Below, piece by piece: positions 27,424 through 36,631 of a DNA stretch of 64,000 nucleotides. The notes under the pieces are model-generated. The model saw only the letters and a program-made list of their open reading frames with translations. It ran no database searches and was not told where the DNA came from. Source of the DNA: Bacteroidaceae bacterium HV4-6-C5C (GTDB lineage Bacteria; Bacteroidota; Bacteroidia; Bacteroidales; Bacteroidaceae); contig VOIU01000002.1 of the NCBI GenBank assembly GCA_007896885.1, positions 62,001 to 126,000 on the forward strand, read 5' to 3'. The translations under genes and the position numbers were made by a program. Each line of letters begins with the position of its first letter. Position 1 is the first letter of the stretch.

Positions 27424-30400
27424 TCAGATTATTTGAATTGGTGGGTAATTAAGTATATCGGGGTTTGCCTTACTAGCCGGTACATTCTCGTAAAACCTGT
27501 CACTATAATTGTTTAGCACATTATAAGGAACAGGCAACACAACATTGGCAGGAGGGCCAAACAGCATAGCGTTTCCCTGAGTACCCGGTACCATAGGGAT
27601 ATGTGGTCCGGCGGCATTCCATGGATTATTCGACGAATCCACCGCCACACAACTATCGTATACCGGTGAATTATTCGCTAAAATTGGACCATTACATGCA
27701 ATTACGTGATAACCAAAATTATGTGTATTCCAACCTTGGTTAGCACCCAAAGCCCTGATATACGCTGTTCTTACTTCACCTTTATTTTGAAACCGTTGAG
27801 GTATTAAATTATTTCCCCAGATATTTGCCAGTAATGTGAGAATGAAAGCACAATCACGACATTCCACCAAGCAATTGTTAGGATTCTGTATTTCTTGCAG
27901 AAATTGTGAGACATCAAATGTTGTAACATCGACACCAACAAAAATATAACGAGGAAAACCTCCATAATCCATTCCCGAATTGTAAATGCTACCCGTTAAT
28001 TCTGCTATTGCACCTTGCAAATTCTGTGCTCCATTCATCCATAGGGTACTCAAAATAAATATATCCGTCCATGGCCATTGAGCTTCATTATTCACGGCTT
28101 GGGTCCACGGAGTGCCGGGCATAGCATTTGTCAGGTACACAGTGTGTATTGTATCATCCATAAAAACCCACTGCCCGTTATTATCCAGATACTCCCAGGT
28201 CCATTGCACTTGATTCTGTCCCATCGGACTGGCAGCAACTGCATGATTTATGAGGTTAAGTGTTACCTCGCCGGACTCACCGAATAGAAAGTCTACAACA
28301 GTGGCGGGGATGTTCCCCAGAAAATTACCGGCTGCAGCCTGCGCACGTATGCTTACGGCATACGGTAGCACGGAAGCAATACGGAAGCGTGCTTTTATAC
28401 AAAGATTCGGATTTACAGTCGCTTTACAATAAGCCACCGGAGCGCCATTGCCATCTATCCATTCGGGACGTCTTACCGGTGTATTATGATCCACTCTGAT
28501 GTTTAATGCCGAAATGTCCGAACGATTCAGATCATGGTTAAAACGAATCTCATGTAAAGACACTTGGGGTAACGGGCGACAGTATTTTACATAAGCCACG
28601 TAGGCTATTCCGAAGGTGATTGCCGTGGCGGCAAGCGAAGCAATGGTATCCACCCATCCTACTCCCAGGAAAGTTAAAACCACCTTTGCTAAAAAGCGCA
28701 ATAAAGCCCAAAAGCCCAGTACCACAACCATCTTCAGTAACTCTTTTAATACCCCCAGTCCTGACAGTTCTTTGCCTAACTGGTAAACCTGAGCACCTTT
28801 CAGGGTATTACCGGCCGCCATAATAACCTGTACCGATGCCAGGTTGATTATACTTACAGTCATGTAGCGGACAGCCTTATCATTCAATTTTGTCTTTATA
28901 CCGAACAGCGCACTGACCATTCCACCGATAAGAATAAACAGCAACTCAATCAATCGCAATTGGCAATCATCTATTTCAGAAACATGACAACGATAGATAA
29001 CCTGCGATTCCTCACCATAATGAGCCAGTAGCACATAATCGGCATTCAGAAGATGATGAGTCACCCCCAGCAAAGCATTGCGACGATGCGTATTATCTTT
29101 CCGGCGTTGAGCCAATAGCTGACGCTGTTTTTCGGTCAGCTTAAAGCCCAATATCATTTCCAATTCTTCCGTACCATCGTTGTCCTTCGAAGCAAACAAC
29201 CGTTTTCTCTCCCGGGCAAGCTCTTCAAAGTCAACTTTCTGCCGCATTTGCCTGACCCACTCCATATCCACTCCATAATCCACAGCTACCGGAGTCGGTT
29301 CGCTAAAGCCTGCGGGAGCCGGAAGCAATAGCTCTTCAAAACAAGCATTATCGCAAAGCGCCACAGCTACGCAGGATGTTTCGCTCCTTATAGGTCGGTT
29401 GGTAAAGTCAAAAGCTTCCACAAGCCCTGAGCTTTCAATTTCGGGAGTAGCGTTGCACTGAGCTTTCATCGTTACCTCATCCAGCGCCACATTCCAAATC
29501 TCCAGCCGACTGATATAACCTTGGAAAGTATTGGTACCCGTAGGTCTTCCACTATCCAGCATGCCGCCAATCAACACATTCCCTGTTTCCTGAGGCATTA
29601 ATATCGGTCCTGCTTCCACTTCGCTGTCAAGAACGCCATTGATATAAAGCTTCAGGTCATTCCCATCGTAAGTACAGGCTACACTTACCCATTCACCCGA
29701 TTTTACGATATTTACCGAAGTCACCCGGTTCTTTACATCCGAATCCGATCCCCTCAATGCACACAATTTATACCCTTTATCATCTATGCTATAAGTCAAA
29801 TACAATGCAATGCCCGAATCCATGCTATTATCACCGTTTGTCAGAATAGCCATATATGGATTTATTCCATTCACATACACCCGGGCATGAATCGTATACG
29901 GATCAATCTGCGCCCCTCCTGGGTTTAATTCCGCACTGTTCGAAGGTAGAGCATAAGCAGTGCCTTTGAGTAGCAAAGCCGGATATGCCGCATTCATTTC
30001 AGCTCCTTGCATTAAGCCTATTGACGATGATCCATTCAAATGATCCACCGGAGGATTACAGCTGAAATCCACATCAGCAACAAGTACCGCACCCGAAGAA
30101 GGAGTCTCAAACATACACTCCATGATATCCGAAGCATCCAGAGCCGAATCATATATACGCAGATACCGTATACGTCCGTCCAGATTACTGCCAATACGCC
30201 AATCCTCCGTGCTCTCTCCTGTCAACATAGGAGCAGCCACACATCCTGTGAAGTTACCATCAATATAAAAGCGAATAAACGAAAGATCGAAAGTGATCGC
30301 CACGTGATGCCAGTCAATCGTACTTACCAATATATCCTGATCGGATAATACCACCATACCGTCGGCAATAGACAAGTATAAACAACCATTATCAATACCC

Positions 30401-30573
30401 CAATCCAACACACCGCCTTTTTTCAGCATCGAGATGCCACTCCCCATTCCATCCAGCTGTACCCAGCTCTCAATGGTAAACGGCACGCTGGCAGAAGGAT
30501 TGAAATTCAGTCCTTTATAATTGGCGTAACCGCCCGAAGGCACAGAAAGTGCCACATAACAAGAATTTTCCAT
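27424..30573 (-). CDS. LamG-LamG-transmembrane protein with C-terminal transglutaminase-like (Cys-His-Asp) domain
   Basis: The protein has 1049 residues from the ATG at 30573 (MENSCYVALSVPSGGY), chosen because the 15-codon upstream extension would overlap the preceding gene. Two LamG/concanavalin-like domains cover about 20-155 and 215-370 (IESWVQLDG...FYIDG; ACTYDGNDLKLYINGV). A helical charged region (435-515) leads to a hydrophobic block with several membrane segments (540-665), then a beta-rich region. The C-terminal part has C905-RDC-A, GYHVIA with H956 and VYDSC with D973, the order and spacing of a transglutaminase/papain-type Cys-His-Asp triad. There is no N-terminal signal peptide, which is odd for LamG domains. 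The function is unknown; a large membrane-inserting effector or surface-anchored peptidase is speculation. Confidence 0.68.
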   Translation of the reverse strand: MENSCYVALSVPSGGYANYKGLNFNPSASVPFTIESWVQLDGMGSGISMLKKGGVLDWGIDNGCLYLSIADGMVVLSDQDILVSTIDWHHVAITFDLSFIRFYIDGNFTGCVAAPMLTGESTEDWRIGSNLDGRIRYLRIYDSALDASDIMECMFETPSSGAVLVADVDFSCNPPVDHLNGSSSIGLMQGAEMNAAYPALLLKGTAYALPSNSAELNPGGAQIDPYTIHARVYVNGINPYMAILTNGDNSMDSGIALYLTYSIDDKGYKLCALRGSDSDVKNRVTSVNIVKSGEWVSVACTYDGNDLKLYINGVLDSEVEAGPILMPQETGNVLIGGMLDSGRPTGTNTFQGYISRLEIWNVALDEVTMKAQCNATPEIESSGLVEAFDFTNRPIRSETSCVAVALCDNACFEELLLPAPAGFSEPTPVAVDYGVDMEWVRQMRQKVDFEELARERKRLFASKDNDGTEELEMILGFKLTEKQRQLLAQRRKDNTHRRNALLGVTHHLLNADYVLLAHYGEESQVIYRCHVSEIDDCQLRLIELLFILIGGMVSALFGIKTKLNDKAVRYMTVSIINLASVQVIMAAGNTLKGAQVYQLGKELSGLGVLKELLKMVVVLGFWALLRFLAKVVLTFLGVGWVDTIASLAATAITFGIAYVAYVKYCRPLPQVSLHEIRFNHDLNRSDISALNIRVDHNTPVRRPEWIDGNGAPVAYCKATVNPNLCIKARFRIASVLPYAVSIRAQAAAGNFLGNIPATVVDFLFGESGEVTLNLINHAVAASPMGQNQVQWTWEYLDNNGQWVFMDDTIHTVYLTNAMPGTPWTQAVNNEAQWPWTDIFILSTLWMNGAQNLQGAIAELTGSIYNSGMDYGGFPRYIFVGVDVTTFDVSQFLQEIQNPNNCLVECRDCAFILTLLANIWGNNLIPQRFQNKGEVRTAYIRALGANQGWNTHNFGYHVIACNGPILANNSPVYDSCVAVDSSNNPWNAAGPHIPMVPGTQGNAMLFGPPANVVLPVPYNVLNNYSDRFYENVPASKANPDILNYPPIQII

Positions 30574-30593
30574 AGAGATAAGTTTTAAGATTT

Positions 30594-31580
30594 TTATTCG
30601 ATCACCCTTGTGGAGCATTCACCCACTTTGATCAATCTCCCCTGATCTTGGAACAAATCAGGAGCATTTTTCGGTATACCCAACAGGGAGGCAGGAATAG
30701 AATATCTGAAAGCTGCCCCATTCCACGATTCCGATACATAAAATGTCACCTTTAGCGATCCACCTTTGGGCCAAACACTCCCCGAAGGTAAATAAACACT
30801 GGTCACCAGATAAGCCGAGATTCCCGGAGGAATAATGCAAGCCACAGGTATCTGGGTCATATCCTGCAATACTTTAACCGTGTATGTGCTATCCAATCCT
30901 ATCGGTGGACATTTCACCTGTATTGTTGTACCCACCGGAAAGCGTCCCATAAGCTGAATATTGAATGTTCCCACCCGTTCCTCCGTTTCACTGGGGTTTG
31001 AGAATTCATTAATCTGATCCACGTTCGATTGCTGTCCCTGCAAGGTCCAGAAGTTTCTCAAGCAAATATGAGTATTATTCTGAAGCCAAACCACAAAATC
31101 ACTGTATGAACTGAATTGATTCGGAATATCCGGCTCTGAACTATCTTGCGCCACATATCCCACGTGGCAATAATTGGTGGTGACCTTGGCATTAAAAATG
31201 AACGGTTCCGTTATCACCCCTATAGCCCCCGGTAGCATTGGTTGTGTGGAAATCAACGATGCACCCTCCAAGGAGCAAATCCTGTTCTTTTTCCATAACG
31301 AGGGATTCATAAACAATGAAGACGTAGAAGCATAAAGGTGTACATATGCCGTCAGCGTGTCTGCCGGTGAAAGGTTTTTTACCCTTGCGTAGATGAAGTT
31401 TGCTCCCGATCCCTTGTTTATGGACTGGTTTACATCCTGATCATAATTATTCGTGAAGAAAGTTTGGGCATCAGCCACTTGGTCATGAACGATCAAATCA
31501 GGTGACGAATAATAGCTCCCGGTAGAGGGAACCTGCCCTTGATCGGACAAGTTATCTCTCATTAAAAGTAATTTGTTCAT
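30594..31580 (-). CDS. Beta-rich protein of unknown function, first gene of the LamG cluster
   Basis: The protein has 328 residues, no signal peptide and no membrane segment. The start MNKLLLMRDNLSDQGQVP is followed by SPDLIVHDQVADAQTFF and NFIYARVKNLSPADTLTAYV, which resembles a CARDB-like beta-sandwich in which 'YARVKNLG' is a recurrent signature. A second half (about 190-320) is also beta-rich with VSVYLPSGS-like strands. The family name is not known to me. Its stop lies 20 bases before the start of the LamG gene, with which it is surely co-transcribed. The -33/-7 promoter is not obvious upstream. Confidence 0.65.
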   Translation of the reverse strand: MNKLLLMRDNLSDQGQVPSTGSYYSSPDLIVHDQVADAQTFFTNNYDQDVNQSINKGSGANFIYARVKNLSPADTLTAYVHLYASTSSLFMNPSLWKKNRICSLEGASLISTQPMLPGAIGVITEPFIFNAKVTTNYCHVGYVAQDSSEPDIPNQFSSYSDFVVWLQNNTHICLRNFWTLQGQQSNVDQINEFSNPSETEERVGTFNIQLMGRFPVGTTIQVKCPPIGLDSTYTVKVLQDMTQIPVACIIPPGISAYLVTSVYLPSGSVWPKGGSLKVTFYVSESWNGAAFRYSIPASLLGIPKNAPDLFQDQGRLIKVGECSTRVIE

Positions 31581-31931
31581 AGCAATTTATATTAAATATT
31601 TTTCAAATAACAAAGAAATGAAATTTATTAATATATACAAATTATATTTTAATAATTATCAAATATTTATATTTATAAATATGATAAATTTGACATAATA
31701 AAATTAGCATTATATGTTGCAATCAACGATAACTTGTTAATTATCATCTTATAATAATTTAATGATAAAATATAAAGGGCATATTATGAACCTATGGTCG
31801 GATAATACGATCAGAAGAGCATTTCTTCATCCGATTGTGAAAAAATAAAAGCATCTTTTCTGTTAAAAAAAAACGTATCAGATAAAAATAATATATCTTT
31901 GTCCCACTTGTAAACCAAAAAGTCGCACAAA
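31581..31931. other. AT-rich intergenic region between divergent genes
   Basis: About 350 bases of very AT-rich sequence separate the minus-strand LamG cluster from the plus-strand dehydratase gene, so both promoters should lie here. The only good match is a -7 box TATCTTTG (31894-31901) on the plus strand, 31 bases before the dehydratase ATG. No ORF, RNA or clear repeat was seen; a short dyad GATAA-N8-TTATC lies near 31729. Confidence 0.55.
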
Positions 31932-33887
31932 ATGAGAATTAACTTTTTTCACAGATACCTATCGGTAAGGGTTTTGCCGATATGGACCATTCTTCTAATA
32001 GACTTGCTCACAATCATTATATCCACCCTATTGTCTTATGCTCTCCGTTATGATTTCCATAGCATATTTATGGAGTCATCTACGCTGGATGCCACTTTGG
32101 TCTGGACGGTGCTCATCAATCTTATTTTCTTCCGGGTATTCCGTACCTATTCCAACGTTCTTCGTTTTTCCTCCTTTGTAGACATTATGCGCATTTTCGT
32201 AGCTTTAACCGTATCCTATGTCGTTTTAGTCCTTTTAAGCATTTTGTCTCAGGAAGTGTGGAATTTGCCGATGGGTGCCCCCGGTATATTCTTCATCAGC
32301 TACGTTATCAGTATCTCCATGATGGTTTCTTCACGTGTCATCGTAAAGACTTTATATGAGTGGGTATACAATGGCAATAAACAGAATATAAATGTGTTTA
32401 TCTACGGCACTAAAGAAGCCGGAGTTAATATAGCCAAAGCCATACGTGTTAACCTCCGTAATAACTATCGTCTGCGAGGTTTTATTTCCGATGAAGCCGA
32501 AGTGGTAGGTAAAGTGATGATGGGCGTAGAAGTGTTTCCAAATGACGAAAATCTTATTGAGACATTAAATGAACGTGGAGTTAATACCGTTATCGTCTCT
32601 CCTTCTAAAATGACGCGTTTGGGTAGTACGGATTGGGCCGATAAACTGCTCAACGAAAATATAAAACTAATGACCGCTCCGCTCCTAAGCCAATGGGATG
32701 GGCAGCCGTTTAGCCAAAATCAACTCAAAGAAATACAAATTGAAGACCTTTTGCAACGTGCTCCCATTCAGATTGACATTCAAAAAGTCGCTTCCCACCT
32801 TGAAGGTAAGCGGGTTATGATTACCGGAGCAGCAGGGTCTATTGGCAGTGAAATCATGCGGCAGGTAGCCTCTTTCAATCCTTACGAGCTCATTCTTATC
32901 GATCAGGCAGAAACCCCGCTGCATAGCATTCGCCTTGAATTACAAGACAAATGGCGGGATGTCAATGCCGAAACCATCATTGCGGATGTAGCCAATGCCA
33001 CCCGTATGGAAGCCATATTCAAAGAGTATTGTCCGCAATACATCTTCCATGCAGCAGCATACAAGCATGTGCCCATGATGGAAGATAATGTATCCGAATC
33101 CATACAGATAAACGTAAATGGAACCCGTATATTGGCCGATTTGGCAGAGAAATACCATGCGGAGAAGTTTGTTATGATCTCCACGGATAAAGCCGTAAAC
33201 CCGACTAATGTGATGGGATGTTCCAAGCGTATTTGTGAGATTTATGTGCAGGCCCTTGCCAAGAAAGTACAAAAAGAAGGCGGAGCACACACCCAGTTCA
33301 TCACCACCCGTTTTGGTAATGTGTTAGGTTCTAACGGTTCCGTTATTCCGCGTTTCCGTGATCAGATACAGCGCGGAGGACCTGTTACCGTCACTCATCC
33401 CGAAATCATCCGCTATTTCATGACCATTCCCGAAGCCTGTCGCCTGGTATTGGAAGCCGGAAGTATGGGTAATGGAGGCGAGATTTATATCTTCGATATG
33501 GGTCGCCCCGTCAAAATCCTCGATCTGGCCAAGCGTATGATCAGGCTTTCCGGTAACCCCGATATCAAAATAGAATTCACCGGTCTTCGTCATGGTGAGA
33601 AACTTTACGAAGAACTTCTCAATCAAAAAGAACTCACCAAGCCTACCTACCATCCCAAAATTATGATAGCCAATGTTCGTGAGTACGATTATAACGATAT
33701 AAAGAGACGCATACAGCACCTTGTCGAGATTAGTTACAGCTACGACCAGATGACTATTGTATCTGCCATGAAAGAGATCGTTCCCGAATTTATCAGTAAA
33801 AACTCCTGTTTTGAAGTACTTGACAGGCAAGGAGATTGCCAATGTCCCGATTCAACAGATAAAGTCACTGCTCAATATAATATTTGA
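31932..33887 (+). CDS. UDP-N-acetylglucosamine 4,6-dehydratase-type membrane protein (CapD/FlaA1/PglF family)
   Basis: The protein has 651 residues. Four N-terminal membrane segments and a first Rossmann-like domain are followed by the catalytic domain with VMITGAAGSIGSEI (NAD-binding, about 295-308), STDKAVNPTNVMG in place of a classical S..YxxxK triad, and the FGNVLGSNGSVIPRF segment. This is the long, membrane-bound family that makes UDP-4-keto-6-deoxy-GlcNAc for capsule amino sugars. Its product suits the DegT-type aminotransferase in the capsule operon. It is transcribed opposite to that operon, which it faces at 33.9 kb. Confidence 0.93.
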   Translation: MRINFFHRYLSVRVLPIWTILLIDLLTIIISTLLSYALRYDFHSIFMESSTLDATLVWTVLINLIFFRVFRTYSNVLRFSSFVDIMRIFVALTVSYVVLVLLSILSQEVWNLPMGAPGIFFISYVISISMMVSSRVIVKTLYEWVYNGNKQNINVFIYGTKEAGVNIAKAIRVNLRNNYRLRGFISDEAEVVGKVMMGVEVFPNDENLIETLNERGVNTVIVSPSKMTRLGSTDWADKLLNENIKLMTAPLLSQWDGQPFSQNQLKEIQIEDLLQRAPIQIDIQKVASHLEGKRVMITGAAGSIGSEIMRQVASFNPYELILIDQAETPLHSIRLELQDKWRDVNAETIIADVANATRMEAIFKEYCPQYIFHAAAYKHVPMMEDNVSESIQINVNGTRILADLAEKYHAEKFVMISTDKAVNPTNVMGCSKRICEIYVQALAKKVQKEGGAHTQFITTRFGNVLGSNGSVIPRFRDQIQRGGPVTVTHPEIIRYFMTIPEACRLVLEAGSMGNGGEIYIFDMGRPVKILDLAKRMIRLSGNPDIKIEFTGLRHGEKLYEELLNQKELTKPTYHPKIMIANVREYDYNDIKRRIQHLVEISYSYDQMTIVSAMKEIVPEFISKNSCFEVLDRQGDCQCPDSTDKVTAQYNI

Positions 33888-33899
33888 GCTATCTCATCA

Positions 33900-34856
33900 T
33901 TAGTGTAAAGCTTCTTCATGCAATCCATAAAACTTCTTCATGAACCACACATATATGACACTCAGTACCATTACTATCACCGCTAAGTACCAATACCCAT
34001 GCTGCATAAAGCATAAATAGCCTAACGTCACTAAAGCCTGCGCTACCATATATATAGCGGAAACTACTACATGAGGAATTCTCAATTCATTAGCCATAAG
34101 TTGGTACAAATGCTTACGATGGGGTAAACCAATGTTTTCGTGTAGCATTAACCGATGTATAATCGTCAGCACACTATCCACTCCATACACCGATAATAAA
34201 ACAATCCAGTTAAAGTCACCGGTAACCAACACCAACCTGCCTATTAAAAACAGAAGAATGAAAGCGATGCTGACCGACCCCACATCACCTGCAAAACAAC
34301 GCGCTTTCTTTCTGAAATTAAAGAAGCAGAACACCGCTACCGCACAGATCACCGTATAAATCATTCCCGGCTCCACAAATTCGCTTATCCTACTATTCAC
34401 ATAGGCTAAAGCAGCTAGTATTATAAGTGAATAACCTCCTGTAATGCCATTAATACCATCCATAAAATTATATGCATTAATGATACCTGTGCACACTATC
34501 AGAGCCACCACGATTGTCCACCAAGGCAATGCAAACAACCCCCATTCGTAAAACATCAAAGCCATAGCAGCGAAATGAAATACCAGTCTAAGCTTTTGTG
34601 ATACCGAGCGGATATCATCCACGAAACTGATCAAGGTGATCAATGTCAACCCTATTGTGAACCACGGGTAAGCACCACCGCTAGCTGTGAAATACGCCAA
34701 AGCACCGAAATAGAAGATTATTCCCCCACCCCGCAACGTGATTCGCTTGTGTGAACTTCGCTCATTCGGTTTATCTATAATATTAAACCGATCGGCCAAT
34801 CGGAAATAAAAAAGTTCCGCTGCGAACAACAGAACCAATACAATCAAATAATACAT
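33900..34856 (-). CDS. WecA/WbpL-like sugar-phosphate transferase (initiating glycosyltransferase)
   Basis: The protein has 318 residues with about ten membrane segments. The family signatures are visible: SFVDDIRSVSQK near 86-98 (Asp-rich), NAYNFMDGINGITGG near 125-139, and AGDVGSV near 190-196. It belongs to the polyprenyl-phosphate GlcNAc/GalNAc/FucNAc-1-phosphate transferases that start repeat-unit synthesis on undecaprenyl phosphate. It is the last gene of the minus-strand capsule operon and converges on the dehydratase gene after 12 bases. In Bacteroides capsule loci such a transferase usually follows an epimerase gene, which here lies about 4 kb upstream. Confidence 0.93.
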   Translation of the reverse strand: MYYLIVLVLLFAAELFYFRLADRFNIIDKPNERSSHKRITLRGGGIIFYFGALAYFTASGGAYPWFTIGLTLITLISFVDDIRSVSQKLRLVFHFAAMALMFYEWGLFALPWWTIVVALIVCTGIINAYNFMDGINGITGGYSLIILAALAYVNSRISEFVEPGMIYTVICAVAVFCFFNFRKKARCFAGDVGSVSIAFILLFLIGRLVLVTGDFNWIVLLSVYGVDSVLTIIHRLMLHENIGLPHRKHLYQLMANELRIPHVVVSAIYMVAQALVTLGYLCFMQHGYWYLAVIVMVLSVIYVWFMKKFYGLHEEALH

Positions 34857-34888
34857 TATGAAATATTATCTATAGTTTCAATCTCATT

Positions 34889-35332
34889 TTATCCCTTCGA
34901 ATTCATTTCCTCTTCTTTACTTTTAAATAAAGCAGGCATATCAATAGAATGGAAGCTAAACCGTCCTAAGGGATAAAAAGAGGTCATAGTATTAATATAT
35001 GCCCTCAAGTTAGTGATACAGATATTTACCCCTGAATTCACATATCCTTGTACCTTATCTTGCGGCGCTTCTTGCGATAAACTGAATAAGCCAACTCCTT
35101 CAGCTGAAATAGAATACCCTGACTTTATTTTGTCCCCAGCATTAATATCAACCTTTACAAAGATCAGAAAAGATCCCTTATTGTCTGTTTGTATTTTAAA
35201 ATCAATATCAACAGGGTACTTCTGTGTAATATCGAGTAAGTCAACATTCTGATCATCATCAAATTCACATTGGCATGAACTCTTTAGGATATCAAACCTC
35301 TCCAGTACTAAAAATGATTCTTTAGCAATCAT
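34889..35332 (-). CDS. SecB-like chaperone of a toxin-antitoxin-chaperone (TAC) module
   Basis: The protein has 147 residues, the normal SecB size. The C-terminal segment ITNLRAYINTMTSFYPLGR followed by FSFHSIDMPALFKSK matches the SecB fold, where a conserved R.yI..lT.....P and a PidF..ly motif occur, and the preceding sequence is beta-rich (DFKIQTDNKG). It directly follows an XRE antitoxin gene (20 bases) that itself overlaps a RelE-like toxin gene, the order of the HigB-HigA-SecB module of Mycobacterium. Such chaperones protect the antitoxin from aggregation and proteolysis. SecB-type genes outside Proteobacteria are commonly of this kind. The assignment rests on motif and order. Confidence 0.72.
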   Translation of the reverse strand: MIAKESFLVLERFDILKSSCQCEFDDDQNVDLLDITQKYPVDIDFKIQTDNKGSFLIFVKVDINAGDKIKSGYSISAEGVGLFSLSQEAPQDKVQGYVNSGVNICITNLRAYINTMTSFYPLGRFSFHSIDMPALFKSKEEEMNSKG

Positions 35333-35351
35333 ACTTTTTTTAATTCAAATA

Positions 35352-35771
35352 TTAAGCACAGCATTCCTCATTACCATGATTCGAAAAGCTAATTGTCTTC
35401 CAATCATTCTTTTTACCAAGAAGATAACCATTATTCAATAGAATTTTCTTAGAATTCTCAATTTCTTCATACATGGCTATTACGTCATTAGTATCCAATA
35501 CATCTTTTTTTTGTATGCTATCCAATTGCTCAAAGCTCAATCTAGGCACAAGTCCTATAGCTAAAGACAACTCCACTAGTTTAGACAATCTATGGTCGGA
35601 ATCACCATTCATTATTTGACTTACATATCCTTTTGATACGCCAAGTCTTTCTGCCAATTGAGTACGGTTTAATCCCTTCTCTTCCATAAAATGATTCACT
35701 TCATTGAATAAATCAATTTGGATTTTGGAAAGCCAATACTCTTTACTGTTTAATAATTCATCTCTTTTCAT
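35352..35771 (-). CDS. XRE-family antitoxin (HigA-like) with C-terminal extension
   Basis: The protein has 139 residues. An HTH-XRE domain lies at about 32-85 (LNRTQLAERLGVSKGYVSQIMNG). A C-terminal tail of about 45 residues (after VPRLSFEQLDS) reaches beyond the usual HigA length; in known TAC antitoxins such a tail, the chaperone-addiction region, is what the SecB-like chaperone binds. The start overlaps the toxin stop by 4 bases (ATGA), typical of toxin-antitoxin pairs. It probably represses the operon by binding the palindrome upstream of the toxin. Confidence 0.83.
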   Translation of the reverse strand: MKRDELLNSKEYWLSKIQIDLFNEVNHFMEEKGLNRTQLAERLGVSKGYVSQIMNGDSDHRLSKLVELSLAIGLVPRLSFEQLDSIQKKDVLDTNDVIAMYEEIENSKKILLNNGYLLGKKNDWKTISFSNHGNEECCA

Positions 35772-36175
35772 TTCTTGTTTTCCAAAAGTTTAATATAATC
35801 TTCATACTCTCTAACCAAGCTATGAAATTTGTTAATATCATTTTTCTGAGTTTTTTTATATCCTCCCATTACAACTAACTTTCCTCCTGATATGGAACAA
35901 GCATATACTCTCAGTTGTTTACTCTTAAACTCATATTCATTTACTTTTGTCTTTGCTCCCTTTATCTTTCTGAATTTTGTGCTAGGCAGCGTTTTCCCAT
36001 GGGCTATAAAATCCATGTGTGATAATATAGTTTTATATTCCGAAAGATATTGGGGATTAGAGCTAATTTGGGCTTCAAAGTCGTCAAGCAAACATACTTC
36101 TTGCACTATCAACTTTTCAAATTTTTGAATACCTCCCTTAACCTCTTCCAACTCTTTCGTTGCAAATGTACGCAT
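35768..36175 (-). CDS. RelE/HigB-like toxin
   Basis: The protein has 135 residues. The central and C-terminal region (KFRKIKGAKTKVNEYEFKSK followed by LRVYACSISGGKLVVMGGY and KKTQKNDINKFHSLVREY) is the ParE/RelE beta-sheet with its basic motif and final helix, as in HigB-type mRNA interferases, which cut mRNA on the ribosome. It leads a three-gene unit with antitoxin and SecB-like chaperone. The toxin is intact. A 16-bp perfect palindrome lies 4 bases before the ATG. It is found 35 bases downstream of the wbuC stop, so it may also be read from the capsule operon. Confidence 0.8.
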   Translation of the reverse strand: MRTFATKELEEVKGGIQKFEKLIVQEVCLLDDFEAQISSNPQYLSEYKTILSHMDFIAHGKTLPSTKFRKIKGAKTKVNEYEFKSKQLRVYACSISGGKLVVMGGYKKTQKNDINKFHSLVREYEDYIKLLENKK

Positions 36176-36179
36176 ATAA

Positions 36180-36195
36180 TTTAGTAATTACTAAA
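36180..36195 (-). promoter_or_regulatory. Palindromic operator upstream of the toxin gene
   Basis: TTTAGTAATTACTAAA is a perfect 16-base palindrome, 4 bases upstream of the toxin ATG. It is the likely binding site of the XRE antitoxin for autoregulation. No clear -33/-7 pair was found next to it. Confidence 0.65.
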
Positions 36196-36209
36196 CTTTT
36201 CTTTCTTTT

Positions 36210-36608
36210 CTATATTTTCATCATGTCTTCATCAACCAGAGGAGCATACGGTCCATCTTTTGTTTCAAAGATTACCGTATCCGGTTCAAGCACCTCTATC
36301 GTGTGCCACTGCCCGACAGGGATATTAATGCCATAAACCTCATTAATAGGATTTAGTATAGCCGTCTCTGTTATTTCCCCTTTATCATTGTAGAACAATA
36401 CCCGCAGACTGCCCTTTAATAACACATACGTCTCCGCTGTATATCGATGTCTATGCACAGGTAATACTGTGCCCGGCTGCATAGCGTTTAGCATTCGTTG
36501 AGACTTAGCCTCCAATGAAGTATGGAAATTATAGTTTTTCCTTAGGCGAGCATTCTCCTGTGCCTCTTTTGAAACCTTATCCAATAAGTTTTCATCAATC
36601 AGTTCCAT
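36210..36608 (-). CDS. wbuC: WbuC family cupin-fold protein
   Basis: The protein has 132 residues. It starts MELIDENLLDKVSKEAQENAR and has the WbuC pattern (RMLNAMQPGTVLPVHRHRY, followed by AETYVLLKGSLRVLFYND), with histidines of a cupin metal site at H54 and H56. WbuC proteins occur in O-antigen and capsule clusters and their activity is not settled. It lies 23 bases downstream of the AlbA_2 gene and 34 bases upstream of the toxin gene, in the same direction as the capsule operon, of which it is probably a real part. Confidence 0.86.
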   Translation of the reverse strand: MELIDENLLDKVSKEAQENARLRKNYNFHTSLEAKSQRMLNAMQPGTVLPVHRHRYTAETYVLLKGSLRVLFYNDKGEITETAILNPINEVYGINIPVGQWHTIEVLEPDTVIFETKDGPYAPLVDEDMMKI

Positions 36609-36631
36609 TTTATTAATAATATAAAAACGAA

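Noticed and set aside
36163..36170. -7-like box TACATTTG on the minus strand inside the toxin start
   Set aside because: It lies downstream of the toxin ATG and would begin transcription inside the gene, leaving no intact RelE fold.
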